Source: Lysinibacillus sphaericus OT4b.31 (GTDB lineage: Bacteria; Bacillota; Bacilli; Bacillales_A; Planococcaceae). Taken from it: a stretch of 64,000 bases of DNA. The stretch covers positions 1,419,391 to 1,483,390 of the forward strand of contig NZ_KB933398.1 in assembly GCF_000392615.1 (NCBI RefSeq), in the 5' to 3' direction. Numbering within the stretch: position 1 is the stretch's first letter; each line of letters starts with the position of its first letter. Of this stretch, positions 36,795-45,027 are shown one piece after another. The notes beneath the pieces are model-generated. The model searched no databases. It saw only the letters and a program-made list of their open reading frames with translations, and was not told the DNA's origin. A program made the translations under genes and the position numbers.

Positions 36795-38681
36795 GTGAGC
36801 TCATACACACAGAAAAAGGGCTTTGGAGCAGCTATCTGGGACTACATTACAACTGTTGACCATAAAAAGTTAGCAGTAATGTATTTATTAGCAGGTACTT
36901 TGTTCTTCGCTATCGCTGGCTTTGAAGCGTTATTAATGCGTATTCAATTAATGAAACCGAATAACGATTTCGTTTCAGCTGGTTTTTTCAATGAATTATT
37001 AACAATGCACGGAACGACAATGTTATTCCTAGCTGCGACTCCATTATTATTCGCATTTATGAACATGCTTGTACCATTACAAATTGGTGCACGTGACGTT
37101 GCATTCCCATTCCTTAACTCTTTAGGGTTCTGGTTATTCTTCCTAGGTGCTATTTTCCTGCACCTGTCATTCTTCATGGGTGGCGCTCCTGATGCGGGCT
37201 GGACATCTTATGCATCATTATCTTTATATTCTCCAGGACATGGTATTGACTTCTATGTACTTGGTTTACAAATTTCAGGGGCAGGTACATTAATTTCTGG
37301 TCTTAACTTCATCGTTACGATTATTACAATGCGTGCTCCAGGTATGACGTTCATGCGTATGCCTTTATTCACATGGACAGCACTAGTTTCAAGTGCATTA
37401 ATCCTATTCGCCTTCCCTCCACTTACAATTGGTTTATTAATGATGTTATTTGACCGTATGTTCGGTGGTAACTTCTTTGACCATACAATGGGTGGTAACA
37501 CAATTATTTGGGAACACTTATTCTGGATCTTCGGACACCCAGAGGTTTATATCTTAGTATTACCAGCATTTGGTTTATTCTCTGAGATTATTCCAGCATT
37601 TTCTCGTAAACGTTTATTCGGATACTCTTCAATGGTATTCGCAACAATCTTAATTGGTTTCTTAGGCTTCATGGTTTGGGCCCATCACATGTTTACAGTT
37701 GGTCTTGGGCCAACAGCAAACGCAATCTTCGCTGTTGCTACAATGGCAATTGCCGTTCCAACAGGTATGAAAGTATTCAACTGGATCTTAACTATTTGGG
37801 GCGGATCTATTAAAGTTACGACACCAATGCTTTATGCACTTGGTTTCATCCCGTCATTCGTTGCGGGTGGTGTTACAGGGGTAATGCAAGCAGCTGCTCC
37901 TCTTGACTATCAATTACACGATTCTTACTTTATCGTTGCTCACTTCCACTACGTAATCGTAGGTGGTATCGTATTAGCTTTATTTGGTTCAGCGCACTTC
38001 TACTGGCCAATTTTCTTCAACCGTATGTTAAACGAAACGCTTGGTAAAATTACTTTCTGGGTATTCTTTATCGGTTTCCATTTAACGTTCTTCCTTCAAC
38101 ATTTCTTAGGTTTAATGGGTATGCCACGTCGCGTATTCACTTACATGGAAGGTCAAGGTTGGGATCAGTTCAACTATATTTCTACAATCGGTGCATTGAT
38201 GATGGGTGTAGGGGTTATCTTAATGGTAATCAACTGCTTAATGTCTATCAAAGGTAAACCAGCAGGTCGCGATCCATGGGGCGATGGACGTACATTAGAG
38301 TGGGCTATTCCACAGCCAATTCCATTCTATAACTTCCGTCAAACGCCACTTGTGCGTGGATTAGATCCTTATTGGATTGAAAAACAAGAAGGTAACAAAG
38401 AGGGTATGACATATGCTGAGCCACTTGGCGATATTCATATGCCAAACAACTCTGCAATTCCATTCGTTATTTCTTTAGGTATGTTTATCGCAGCATTCGG
38501 TGCACTTTATAATCCAGATGCTGATAAGCCATGGTCAATCTATGTATTAATCATTGGTCTTGCAATTACATTTGGTGCAATGATTGTCCGTTCTGTTAAA
38601 GACGATCACGGCTTCCACTTACACAAAGAAGATATTATCAAAATTGAAGAACAACTTTATGGCAAAGGAGGAAATAAATAA
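36795..38681 (+). CDS. ctaD: Cytochrome caa3 oxidase subunit I
   Basis: Catalytic subunit (628 aa) with the heme a and heme a3/CuB centre. Seen: the heme a His in ELLTMHGTTM near residue 75, the CuB and cross-linked Tyr motif WIFGHPEVYILVLPAFG near 240, the HH pair in WAHHMFTVG near 290, and HDSYFIVAHFHYV near 375 for the haem ligands. The extended C terminus is as in Bacillus CtaD. I choose the GTG at 36795 because GGGAGG precedes it; the TTG at 36777 lies before that site. It overlaps ctaE by one base. Confidence 0.96.
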   Translation: MSSYTQKKGFGAAIWDYITTVDHKKLAVMYLLAGTLFFAIAGFEALLMRIQLMKPNNDFVSAGFFNELLTMHGTTMLFLAATPLLFAFMNMLVPLQIGARDVAFPFLNSLGFWLFFLGAIFLHLSFFMGGAPDAGWTSYASLSLYSPGHGIDFYVLGLQISGAGTLISGLNFIVTIITMRAPGMTFMRMPLFTWTALVSSALILFAFPPLTIGLLMMLFDRMFGGNFFDHTMGGNTIIWEHLFWIFGHPEVYILVLPAFGLFSEIIPAFSRKRLFGYSSMVFATILIGFLGFMVWAHHMFTVGLGPTANAIFAVATMAIAVPTGMKVFNWILTIWGGSIKVTTPMLYALGFIPSFVAGGVTGVMQAAAPLDYQLHDSYFIVAHFHYVIVGGIVLALFGSAHFYWPIFFNRMLNETLGKITFWVFFIGFHLTFFLQHFLGLMGMPRRVFTYMEGQGWDQFNYISTIGALMMGVGVILMVINCLMSIKGKPAGRDPWGDGRTLEWAIPQPIPFYNFRQTPLVRGLDPYWIEKQEGNKEGMTYAEPLGDIHMPNNSAIPFVISLGMFIAAFGALYNPDADKPWSIYVLIIGLAITFGAMIVRSVKDDHGFHLHKEDIIKIEEQLYGKGGNK

Positions 38682-39307
38682 TGGATTTCAATACTAAATT
38701 TACTCCTCATACTTGGCCAGATCATCCTGAACAAGCAACGCTAGAAGGTAAAAACAAAGTCGTTGGTTTCTGGATTTTCCTTGCATGTGAAGTTGTACTT
38801 TTCGCAAGTTTATTTGCTACTTACTTAGCACTTAAGAACAAAGGGCCAGCTGGCATGGAGTTCACAACACAAGATTTATTTGAATTACCGTTAGCTTTTG
38901 CAATGACGATGTTACTATTAACATCATCACTTACATCTGTTTATGCAATTTACCATATGCGTAACTTTAACTATAAAGGTATGCAAACTTGGTTAGCTAT
39001 CACTTTACTTCTAGGCCTTGGCTTCTTGGCCCTTGAAATTTATGAGTTTTATCACTATGTGCATCTTGGTTTCACTTTTAACCAATCTGCATTCGCCACT
39101 GCGTTCTATTCGCTAGTAGGTACACACGGTTTCCACGTAACGTTAGGATTAGTTTGGATTACAACATTACTTATTCGTAACGCTAAACGTGGTCTTAACC
39201 TGTACAATGCGCCTAAATTCTTCGTGGCTGCTTTATACTGGCACTTTATCGACGTGGTTTGGGTATTTATCTTTACAGTAGTATACTTGATGGGAGTGAT
39301 CGGATAA
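38681..39307 (+). CDS. ctaE: Cytochrome caa3 oxidase subunit III
   Basis: Five-helix subunit III (208 aa). Typical features are the N-terminal GFWIFLACEVVLFASLFATY and the C-terminal GTHGFHVTLGLVWI and ALYWHFIDVVWVFIF. It stabilises the catalytic core. The ATG overlaps the ctaD stop; AAAGGAGG lies upstream. Confidence 0.95.
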   Translation: MDFNTKFTPHTWPDHPEQATLEGKNKVVGFWIFLACEVVLFASLFATYLALKNKGPAGMEFTTQDLFELPLAFAMTMLLLTSSLTSVYAIYHMRNFNYKGMQTWLAITLLLGLGFLALEIYEFYHYVHLGFTFNQSAFATAFYSLVGTHGFHVTLGLVWITTLLIRNAKRGLNLYNAPKFFVAALYWHFIDVVWVFIFTVVYLMGVIG

Positions 39308-39308
39308 T

Positions 39309-39653
39309 ATGTCATCACACGATACACCTGTAGTTGCTAAGTCTCAAGCGCAATACGAATATGATCGTCATCATAATGCCGTTCATATGCGTAAACAAGT
39401 AATCAACTTTGCGATCATGATTTTCTTAACATTCATCGCATTCGCAGTTGTTGCAGCTGATTTTTCTAAATACTTAATATTCCCGTTCGTTTTATTGCTT
39501 GCTGGTGTTCAAGTTGTTCTTCAACTTTACGCTTTCATGCACTTAGAAGACAAAAAAACTCACTACGGTGGAGTAATTGGCTTCTTCATGTGGGTGGGGA
39601 TGTTAATCGCATTTACGTTCTTCTTAGCATTCTTAACAATCATTTGGTGGTAA
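39309..39653 (+). CDS. ctaF: Cytochrome caa3 oxidase subunit IV
   Basis: Small three-helix subunit (114 aa). It has the family segment VVLQLYAFMHLEDKK near residue 75 and an N-terminal polar extension. It begins one base after the ctaE stop and ends the structural operon before a terminator. Confidence 0.93.
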   Translation: MSSHDTPVVAKSQAQYEYDRHHNAVHMRKQVINFAIMIFLTFIAFAVVAADFSKYLIFPFVLLLAGVQVVLQLYAFMHLEDKKTHYGGVIGFFMWVGMLIAFTFFLAFLTIIWW

Positions 39654-39662
39654 ACCAGAAAT

Positions 39663-39698
39663 GCACGTTCTCTACTTTTAGTAGAGACGTGCTTTTTT
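39663..39698 (+). terminator. Terminator of the cta structural genes
   Basis: GCACGTTCTCTAC pairs with GTAGAGACGTGC around TTTTA, followed by six T. Confidence 0.92.
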
Positions 39699-39750
39699 CG
39701 TTGGATACTAGAGAAGACTACGCAATAGAAAATTGTTCACCTTTCGTTCA

Positions 39751-39779
39751 TTGCAGTTCAACTGTATGCGTTTTATAAT
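39751..39779 (+). promoter_or_regulatory. Sigma-A promoter of ctaG
   Basis: TTGCAG (39751-39756) and a perfect TATAAT (39774-39779) are separated by 17 bases. ctaG therefore has its own strong promoter downstream of the ctaF terminator. Confidence 0.75.
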
Positions 39780-39812
39780 AGGAGTACTGAAGTTTAAAGG
39801 AGTGCGTACTGT

Positions 39813-40742
39813 ATGCCACTTAGTATATTTGGTTTCCAAGCTTTATGGAGCCCGTATTTAATAGGGGTTCTCGTTTTCATAACTATTATCTATTTCTTAG
39901 TAACAACGAAATGGCGCAAAGATTTTAAAGTAAGTGAGCCGTTGAAAAAAGGAGAGGCAATATACTTCTTATTGGCAATGGTAACGATCTATATTATTAA
40001 AGGATCTCCAATCGATTTAATGGCACATATTATGTTTACAATGCATATGGTGCAAATGGCTATATTACTATTACTTGTGCCGATCTTCATTATTAAAGGA
40101 ATTCCTTGGTGGGTATGGAAGGTAGTTATTGAGGCACCAGTTGTAAAACCTTTATTTAGAGTTTTAACTTTACCGGTCGTTGCGACAATTGTATTTATCG
40201 GTCTATTTTCTTTTTATCATTTGCCTTCAGTCTTAGACTACATTAAATTAAATGAGACTTTACATAGTACATACACTTTTGTATTATTTATTTCTTCGGG
40301 TTTAATGTACTGGCCAATAATTCAACAAATGCCAGAAAGTTCTCAAATGAAGCCTTTGTATAAGTTAGCTTACATTATTGCAAACGCAGTATTAATTACA
40401 CCTGCATGTGCTTTAATTATTTTTGCTCCCAATGCGATGTATGAAACGTATACAAATGGTGATGCTTGGTTAAAAGCAATGGAGCTTTGTGTACCGGCTT
40501 CTACATTATCTGGCTTGTCTTTATCGGGACCAGAGCTATTTACAGATATGAAACCTGTTGCGGATCAACAACTTGGCGGCGTACTTATGAAAATACTGCA
40601 AGAGCTTATCTTTGGTGTTTTAATCGCTTCTATTTTTACAAAATGGTATCGCTCAGAACAAAAAGATCCCGATAAAATTACTGCAGATGCCTTAAAGGCG
40701 CACCAACAGAAATGGGAAAGCGAACATCAACATCAGCTATAA
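39813..40742 (+). CDS. ctaG: Cytochrome c oxidase assembly factor CtaG (caa3 type)
   Basis: Polytopic membrane protein (309 aa) needed to assemble active caa3 oxidase, probably at the copper step. The CtaG_Bacillus-type segments are visible: LMAHIMFTMHMVQMAILLLL with conserved His near residues 70-90, YHLPSVLDY with another His near 136, and a C-terminal His-rich tail. Its promoter is separate from ctaBCDEF. AAAGGAG precedes the ATG. The DUF420 gene follows closely. Confidence 0.93.
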   Translation: MPLSIFGFQALWSPYLIGVLVFITIIYFLVTTKWRKDFKVSEPLKKGEAIYFLLAMVTIYIIKGSPIDLMAHIMFTMHMVQMAILLLLVPIFIIKGIPWWVWKVVIEAPVVKPLFRVLTLPVVATIVFIGLFSFYHLPSVLDYIKLNETLHSTYTFVLFISSGLMYWPIIQQMPESSQMKPLYKLAYIIANAVLITPACALIIFAPNAMYETYTNGDAWLKAMELCVPASTLSGLSLSGPELFTDMKPVADQQLGGVLMKILQELIFGVLIASIFTKWYRSEQKDPDKITADALKAHQQKWESEHQHQL

Positions 40743-40776
40743 AAGAGAAATTTACATTGTATAAGGAGTTTTGTGC

Positions 40777-41238
40777 ATGGAAATACAAATGTTGCCTACT
40801 ATTAGTACGTCATTTATCGTCATTAGTGCTGTATTAGTAGCAATTGGTTGGGGCTTAATCATGAAGGGGAAGGTAGAGGCACATAAAAAAGTAATGTTAG
40901 CTGCTGGTGCTGCTGCACTTATTTTCTTTATCATTTATGCTTCACGTACAATCTTTATTGGAAATACTGCGTTTGGTGGCGGTGAGGATTTAAAACCGTA
41001 TTACACATTCTTTTTAATATTCCATATTACTCTTGCGACAGTGGGAGCAGTATTCGGTATTGTAAGTATTATTTCAGGTTTGAAAACAAAGATTAAGCTT
41101 CACCGTCGAATCGGACCTATTACAAGTATTATTTGGTTCTTCGTAGCCATTACAGGTGTAATGGTGTACATGTTATTGTATATCCTGTTTGAACCAGGTG
41201 AAACAACGTCAGTTATTAAAGCAATTTTAGGGTTTTAA
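40777..41238 (+). CDS. DUF420 family membrane protein
   Basis: A 153-aa protein with four hydrophobic helices and conserved His in KVEAHKKVMLAA and KIKLHRRIGPIT, as in the DUF420 (YozB/CtaM-like) family. A relative in S. aureus, CtaM, is needed for assembly of the heme A-containing oxidase, so a similar role next to ctaG is likely. ATAAGGAG precedes the ATG at 40777; an upstream TTG at 40771 is less likely. Confidence 0.85.
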   Translation: MEIQMLPTISTSFIVISAVLVAIGWGLIMKGKVEAHKKVMLAAGAAALIFFIIYASRTIFIGNTAFGGGEDLKPYYTFFLIFHITLATVGAVFGIVSIISGLKTKIKLHRRIGPITSIIWFFVAITGVMVYMLLYILFEPGETTSVIKAILGF

Positions 41239-41243
41239 CATAT

Positions 41244-41283
41244 AAATCTCCCTCCTTACTCTTGAGAAGGAGGGAGATTTTTT
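41244..41283. terminator. Bidirectional terminator between the DUF420 gene and the AI-2E gene
   Basis: AAATCTCCCTCCTT pairs with AAGGAGGGAGATTT around a nine-base loop, followed by TTTT. It serves converging genes. Confidence 0.92.
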
Positions 41284-42329
41284 ATATCGTTTTGGTTAAA
41301 AAGAGAAAGGACAACGACAACGAGTAAAGGTCCGATTAAAATGCCGAGAAACCCAAAAACTTTAAAACCGATAAACATTGCGACAAACGTGGAAAGGGAA
41401 GATAGCCCAATCTTATCGCCAATAATTTTTGGTTCAATCATTCGACGCACTAAAAAAAGTACGATTGTAAGAACAAGTAAGGAGACGGCAAATACATATT
41501 GTCCTGTTAGTGCTTTGTAAATGGCCCATGGTATTAGTAATATAAATGAGTCTAGAAATGGAATGACATCTAATAACACAAGTAACAGTGCTAAAATTAA
41601 AGGAAAAGGCGTTTTTAATAAAAAAAAGGCTGCTAAAGCTATTGTAAAAATACAAATACCGACAAGGAATTGAGCCTTCACAAATCCAAATAAAGCAACC
41701 TTGACCCGCTGGCCAATAAATAGTATTTTTTGGTGATGATGAAAAGGAATGGGGGCTAATATTTTTTGATTAATAGATGGTAATTCTAACAGTAGCATAT
41801 AGAGAACTATCCAATAAACGAATATATCAAACAAACGTGAAGATAGATGTGTAATTAACGATGACCAAACATTCAAGTTTGTTAAAGAAAAAGCAAATTT
41901 TTCAATGGATGCTAGTGAACGTGTGATGAAGAGTTGAATTTGTGTAACAAGTTCTAAAGGCAAATGATATGTGTAATTGGCTAGCTTTGATTGAATTTGA
42001 ATCCAAAGTGCAGACAATTGGTTGAGGTAGTCTGGTATATGGAGTAAAAAAGATGAAAATTGTTTCCAACTAATAAATGCAGCAAGAATACATAAGATAA
42101 GTGTTAAGAAAAAAAACAACAAAAAGAAAATGGAAACGACAATTTTTCTCTTTTTTCGAAAACGTTTGCTGATACGGATAATGACAGGTTCTAACAGTAG
42201 TGCCGTAACGTAGGCAAGTAGGACTGGTAAAGATAAGGATATGAACCACAGTATAATAATTCCGATAGCAATGATGATTATTGGATGGCGAAAAAAGGGC
42301 CTTTTGAAAAATTGTATCATTAACTTCAC
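41256..42329 (-). CDS. AI-2E family transporter-like membrane protein
   Basis: Polytopic protein (357 aa) of the AI-2E/YdbI/YtvI family. It has an N-terminal helix pair, a long soluble section around residues 90-160, then the conserved second half with FVKAQFLVGICIF, LDVIPFLDSFILLIPWAIY and EPKIIGDKIGLSSL. Family members include Na+/H+ antiporters and sporulation membrane proteins of the YtvI type; the substrate cannot be inferred. The stop is embedded in the shared terminator. It is not part of the B. subtilis ylb order. Confidence 0.85.
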   Translation of the reverse strand: MKLMIQFFKRPFFRHPIIIIAIGIIILWFISLSLPVLLAYVTALLLEPVIIRISKRFRKKRKIVVSIFFLLFFFLTLILCILAAFISWKQFSSFLLHIPDYLNQLSALWIQIQSKLANYTYHLPLELVTQIQLFITRSLASIEKFAFSLTNLNVWSSLITHLSSRLFDIFVYWIVLYMLLLELPSINQKILAPIPFHHHQKILFIGQRVKVALFGFVKAQFLVGICIFTIALAAFFLLKTPFPLILALLLVLLDVIPFLDSFILLIPWAIYKALTGQYVFAVSLLVLTIVLFLVRRMIEPKIIGDKIGLSSLSTFVAMFIGFKVFGFLGILIGPLLVVVVLSLFNQNDIKNLPPSQE

Positions 42330-42384
42330 CTACATCATTTGAAAGATATCGTTAGTATGAGGAGAAAAAATTATTTTACTCAAA

Positions 42385-42412
42385 ATAAAAAAGACTGGAC
42401 CACCAGTCTTTT
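42385..42412 (-). terminator. Terminator of the yugN-like gene
   Basis: On the minus strand AAAAGACTGG and CCAGTCTTTT form a tight hairpin followed by TTATTTT. It lies 140 bases after the yugN-like stop; the bases between hold nothing recognisable. Confidence 0.8.
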
Positions 42413-42550
42413 CAAAGCTTATAGGCATTACACGCAAGGCCAACCTAAAGTTAGTATACCATCTACTATGCTGTCATTAAAAACATAGTTTGCTGATTGC
42501 TACTATTTGCCGACATACGTGCTAAATGTTTTGTATATTCTATTATTACA

Positions 42551-42916
42551 TTAGACGCGAACTTCATAAGCTTCAAGATCTAATCTTACTTTTTTTAAGA
42601 TCTCATCACATTTTTTAACAAGGTGCGCTGGGAAAATTTCATCTTCCCCATACTCTACACCATGTGGATAGTAATATTTACCAAGTGCTGGCTTCATTAA
42701 AGTTAGAACTGCATCGTGTGCTCCAACATCACCAGATTTAGCATATGCGAATACGCGTAGGTAGTAACGACCTTCACGAGTATCGAAACGACGATCAAAA
42801 GTCATACGTTCATAATCCCAGCCACCGTCACATTCAAGACCGTTCTTATTCATAACGCTTTCAATTAGTTCTTGGTCAGCTGTTAAATTTTCAAGGTTAG
42901 TATTTTCAAAATACAT
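42551..42916 (-). CDS. YugN-like family protein
   Basis: A 121-aa soluble protein of the YugN-like family. The hallmark is the middle segment GGWDYERMTFDRRFDTREGRYY around residues 36-57, followed by YYPHGVEYGEDE. The family may be a small beta-rich fold; its role is unknown. GGAGG lies upstream of the ATG. It is divergent from ylbC. Confidence 0.82.
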   Translation of the reverse strand: MYFENTNLENLTADQELIESVMNKNGLECDGGWDYERMTFDRRFDTREGRYYLRVFAYAKSGDVGAHDAVLTLMKPALGKYYYPHGVEYGEDEIFPAHLVKKCDEILKKVRLDLEAYEVRV

Positions 42917-43000
42917 CTAATAATCCTCCTTTAGCTTTTCGTACAAAGTATACGCTCATTTTTATAATAGAGCATATTCGACATTGTTGCAATGACAACA

Positions 43001-43030
43001 TTGTGTCAACACGATTACAATTGATATAAT
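43001..43030 (+). promoter_or_regulatory. Sigma-A promoter of ylbC
   Basis: TTGTGT (43001-43006) and TATAAT (43025-43030) are 18 bases apart. The start point would be about 28 nt before the ylbC ATG. Confidence 0.6.
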
Positions 43031-43064
43031 AAATTACAATAATGGTGATGGAAAGGGGTCAAGT

Positions 43065-44198
43065 ATGAAAGCTTTATTTCGCATTTTAATTGTATGTGCA
43101 GCAATTGCGTTTATCGGCTTTATGTTCTTTAATACTGCACGGGAAAATGAACCACTAGAAGGCCCAAATGCTAAGTCTAATGTTATTCCAAAGACAGAGC
43201 TGAAGCAGCCAGAGATGGGGGCAATGGCCCGTCCGAAAAGTGGTATGTCAACACTTATCGGACAGGAAACACGAGTAGTATTGGAACAACATGGTGAACC
43301 AGCAAGAAAAGAGCCATCATCATATGGTTATGAATGGTGGGTTTATAAGACAAGCGTTTCCTCATTTTTTATGGTTGGTGTGCAAAATAATATTGTGACA
43401 CAAGTATACATAGCAGGTGATAAACTAGATGCAGCACCATTTAAAATTGGTCAGAAGCGTGATGAAATTTATCGAATGACAATTATTGATTATGAAGTGG
43501 CTGCCAATGTTGGTGAAAATATTTTCGTTTTCTCGATGAGTGAGGAAGATATGCAGACACGATTGCTTGTGAAGTTTGATGGGCTTTTTGCACAGCTCTA
43601 TATAGATGGAGAAACAGGTGAATTACAAGGTGTACGCTTTACAGATAGCGAGACGCTCGTACTACATCAACCGTATGAAATGATTTACCAAGGTGAGCTA
43701 GTCATACCAACTCCACCATCCTCGTTTTTACAGCAAGATATTAACTTGGCAAGTGCAGCCCAGCTAGATGATTTAATAAATGTAACAAGAGTTCATCATG
43801 ATTTAGCACCAGTAGAAATGGATGATGCATTAGATGAAGTAGCGAGAAAGCATAGTGAAGATATGAAGGTGCAAAATTTTCTCTCACATGAATCACCAAC
43901 AAATGGTGATTTGAAGAAGCGGTTAGAGGCATATGAAATTGCCTATAATGAAGCGAATGAAAATCTAGCAACTGCTTATTTCGACGCCATTGAGGCGATG
44001 CATGGTTGGCTCAATTCTCCTGAACATCGTAAAGTAATCTTAAACGATAAATATTCGCTTGTCGGATCGGGCGTTTTTTTAAATTACTATACACAAATTT
44101 TTATCGAACCGACTGAGCACAGTATGGACAGTGAGCTAGAGGATAGCGAAGAACCAGAAGATAATGCAGACGAAACTTCAGATCAAACAATTCAATAA
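43065..44198 (+). CDS. ylbC: CAP/SCP domain protein with CAP-associated N-terminal domain, YlbC-like
   Basis: Exported or membrane-anchored protein (377 aa). An N-terminal uncleaved signal anchor (about residues 5-23) leads to the CAP-associated domain with LIGQETRVVLEQHGEPARKE near residue 67. The C-terminal CAP/SCP domain (about 235-345) has the conserved MKVQNFLSHESP, NENLA and MHGWLNSPEHRKVIL segments. Family members are secreted and of largely unknown function. An acidic tail ends the protein. GGAAAGGGG precedes the ATG. Confidence 0.9.
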   Translation: MKALFRILIVCAAIAFIGFMFFNTARENEPLEGPNAKSNVIPKTELKQPEMGAMARPKSGMSTLIGQETRVVLEQHGEPARKEPSSYGYEWWVYKTSVSSFFMVGVQNNIVTQVYIAGDKLDAAPFKIGQKRDEIYRMTIIDYEVAANVGENIFVFSMSEEDMQTRLLVKFDGLFAQLYIDGETGELQGVRFTDSETLVLHQPYEMIYQGELVIPTPPSSFLQQDINLASAAQLDDLINVTRVHHDLAPVEMDDALDEVARKHSEDMKVQNFLSHESPTNGDLKKRLEAYEIAYNEANENLATAYFDAIEAMHGWLNSPEHRKVILNDKYSLVGSGVFLNYYTQIFIEPTEHSMDSELEDSEEPEDNADETSDQTIQ

Positions 44199-44235
44199 TG
44201 AAAAATTGGTTGTTTTACGTATAAGACAGCCTCTC

Positions 44236-44268
44236 AGACTGTAGATAAACTCGAACAATTTCGAGTTG
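44236..44268 (+). repeat. Terminator-like element of a dispersed family (copy 2)
   Basis: CAGACTGTAGATAAACTCGA followed by ACAATTTCGAGTT. Only the inner AACTCGAA stem remains intact, and the outer arm is lost at the junction with the transposase remnant. Confidence 0.6.
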
Positions 44269-44299
44269 GCTGACACCCAACATTTACTGATTAGAAATA

Positions 44300-44640
44300 T
44301 AGTCAAAGACAAATAGGTATTGAGAGAAGCACTTCATAATACCTTTTGTCGTTTTTGAAGGTAGTTGAGTTCAAATTTCCCCTGAATTTTATGTATGAAT
44401 CGACTCTATTTCCGATTTCTTCACGAGCTAAATTCAGCTCTTCTTGAAGCTTTTCCTCGTAAGCAGGTGTTTCTGTCCTTCTTGTCATACTTGCATTTAT
44501 TGGCACCCGCTTTCACATGAGCGGAATCAACGAATACATGGTCTTCTGATAATACACCACGGTTCATAATCTCTTTTAAGGTGTGGAAAAAAAGCTGTTC
44601 AATTGTCAGGATTTCAGCTTTTCACGCTCATTGATTTTTC
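44300..44640 (-). mobile_element. Decayed IS1182-type transposase, central fragment
   Basis: On the minus strand the segments read EIMNRGVLSEDHVFVDSAHV, then KAGANKCKY, followed in another frame by AYEEKLQEELNLAREEIG. These are the middle of an IS1182-type (DUF772) transposase including the FVDSxHVKA catalytic region. Frame breaks, a missing start and a missing end show it is dead. Its end (CAAAAGGTATTATGAAG on the minus strand) differs from the other two copies. Confidence 0.72.
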
Positions 44641-44678
44641 GTCATCATGTTTAAGAACAGAATCAGTACGCGATACAA

Positions 44679-44812
44679 GTTGATTGGAGTGGAAGGTGCG
44701 AAACCACTACAGGAACAGCACGTGCGGAAAATCCATTTTTGTGGCAACCCGCTGCAAAAATTTGTTGGAGCCATGCCTGCGGAAAGGGAGCGCCTGGAAC
44801 GGAAATCAACGG
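44679..44812. repeat. GC-rich dispersed repeat (copy 4, inverted)
   Basis: This runs in the opposite sense to copies 2 and 3: GTTGATTGGAGTGGAAGGTG, a middle with GCTGCAAAAATTTGTTGGAG, then TGCGGAAAGGGAGCG and ACGGAAATCAACGG. The inverted ends GTTGATT and AATCAAC are complete. It sits next to the transposase remnant at 44300. Confidence 0.72.
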
Positions 44813-44830
44813 TTTCTTACTATTTATTCT

Positions 44831-44870
44831 AAAAAGAGGTTGTCTTGCATATAAGATAACCTCTTTTTTT
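44831..44870 (+). terminator. Terminator-like hairpin downstream of repeat copy 4
   Basis: AAAAAGAGGTTGTCTT pairs with AAGATAACCTCTTTTT, then TT. No gene ends directly before it, so it probably came with the mobile debris. Confidence 0.8.
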
Positions 44871-44973
44871 ATGTCGTCTTCTTATGTGGGAAAATTTAAA
44901 CACTTAGCGTTGCTGCTCTGACTGGTGCAAATAGTGTGTAGTAAGTGACTGTTAAGCCATCGACTTTTTTCGT

Positions 44974-45002
44974 CACAACGTTACAAACACCGTCATATGA
45001 TA
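44974..45002 (+). promoter_or_regulatory. Sigma-K-like (mother-cell) promoter of the orphan murE
   Basis: CACA at 44974-44977 fits the sigma-K -35 (mACm). After 16 bases CATATGATA (44994-45002) fits the -10 pattern CATAnnnTA. No sigma-A promoter is visible in the same stretch. The start point would be near 45009, leaving a short leader with AAAGGAGG directly before the gene. Motif-level evidence only; the -35 of this class is short and easily matched. Confidence 0.5.
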
Positions 45003-45027
45003 GAGAACTGAAAGGAGGAATGAGACA

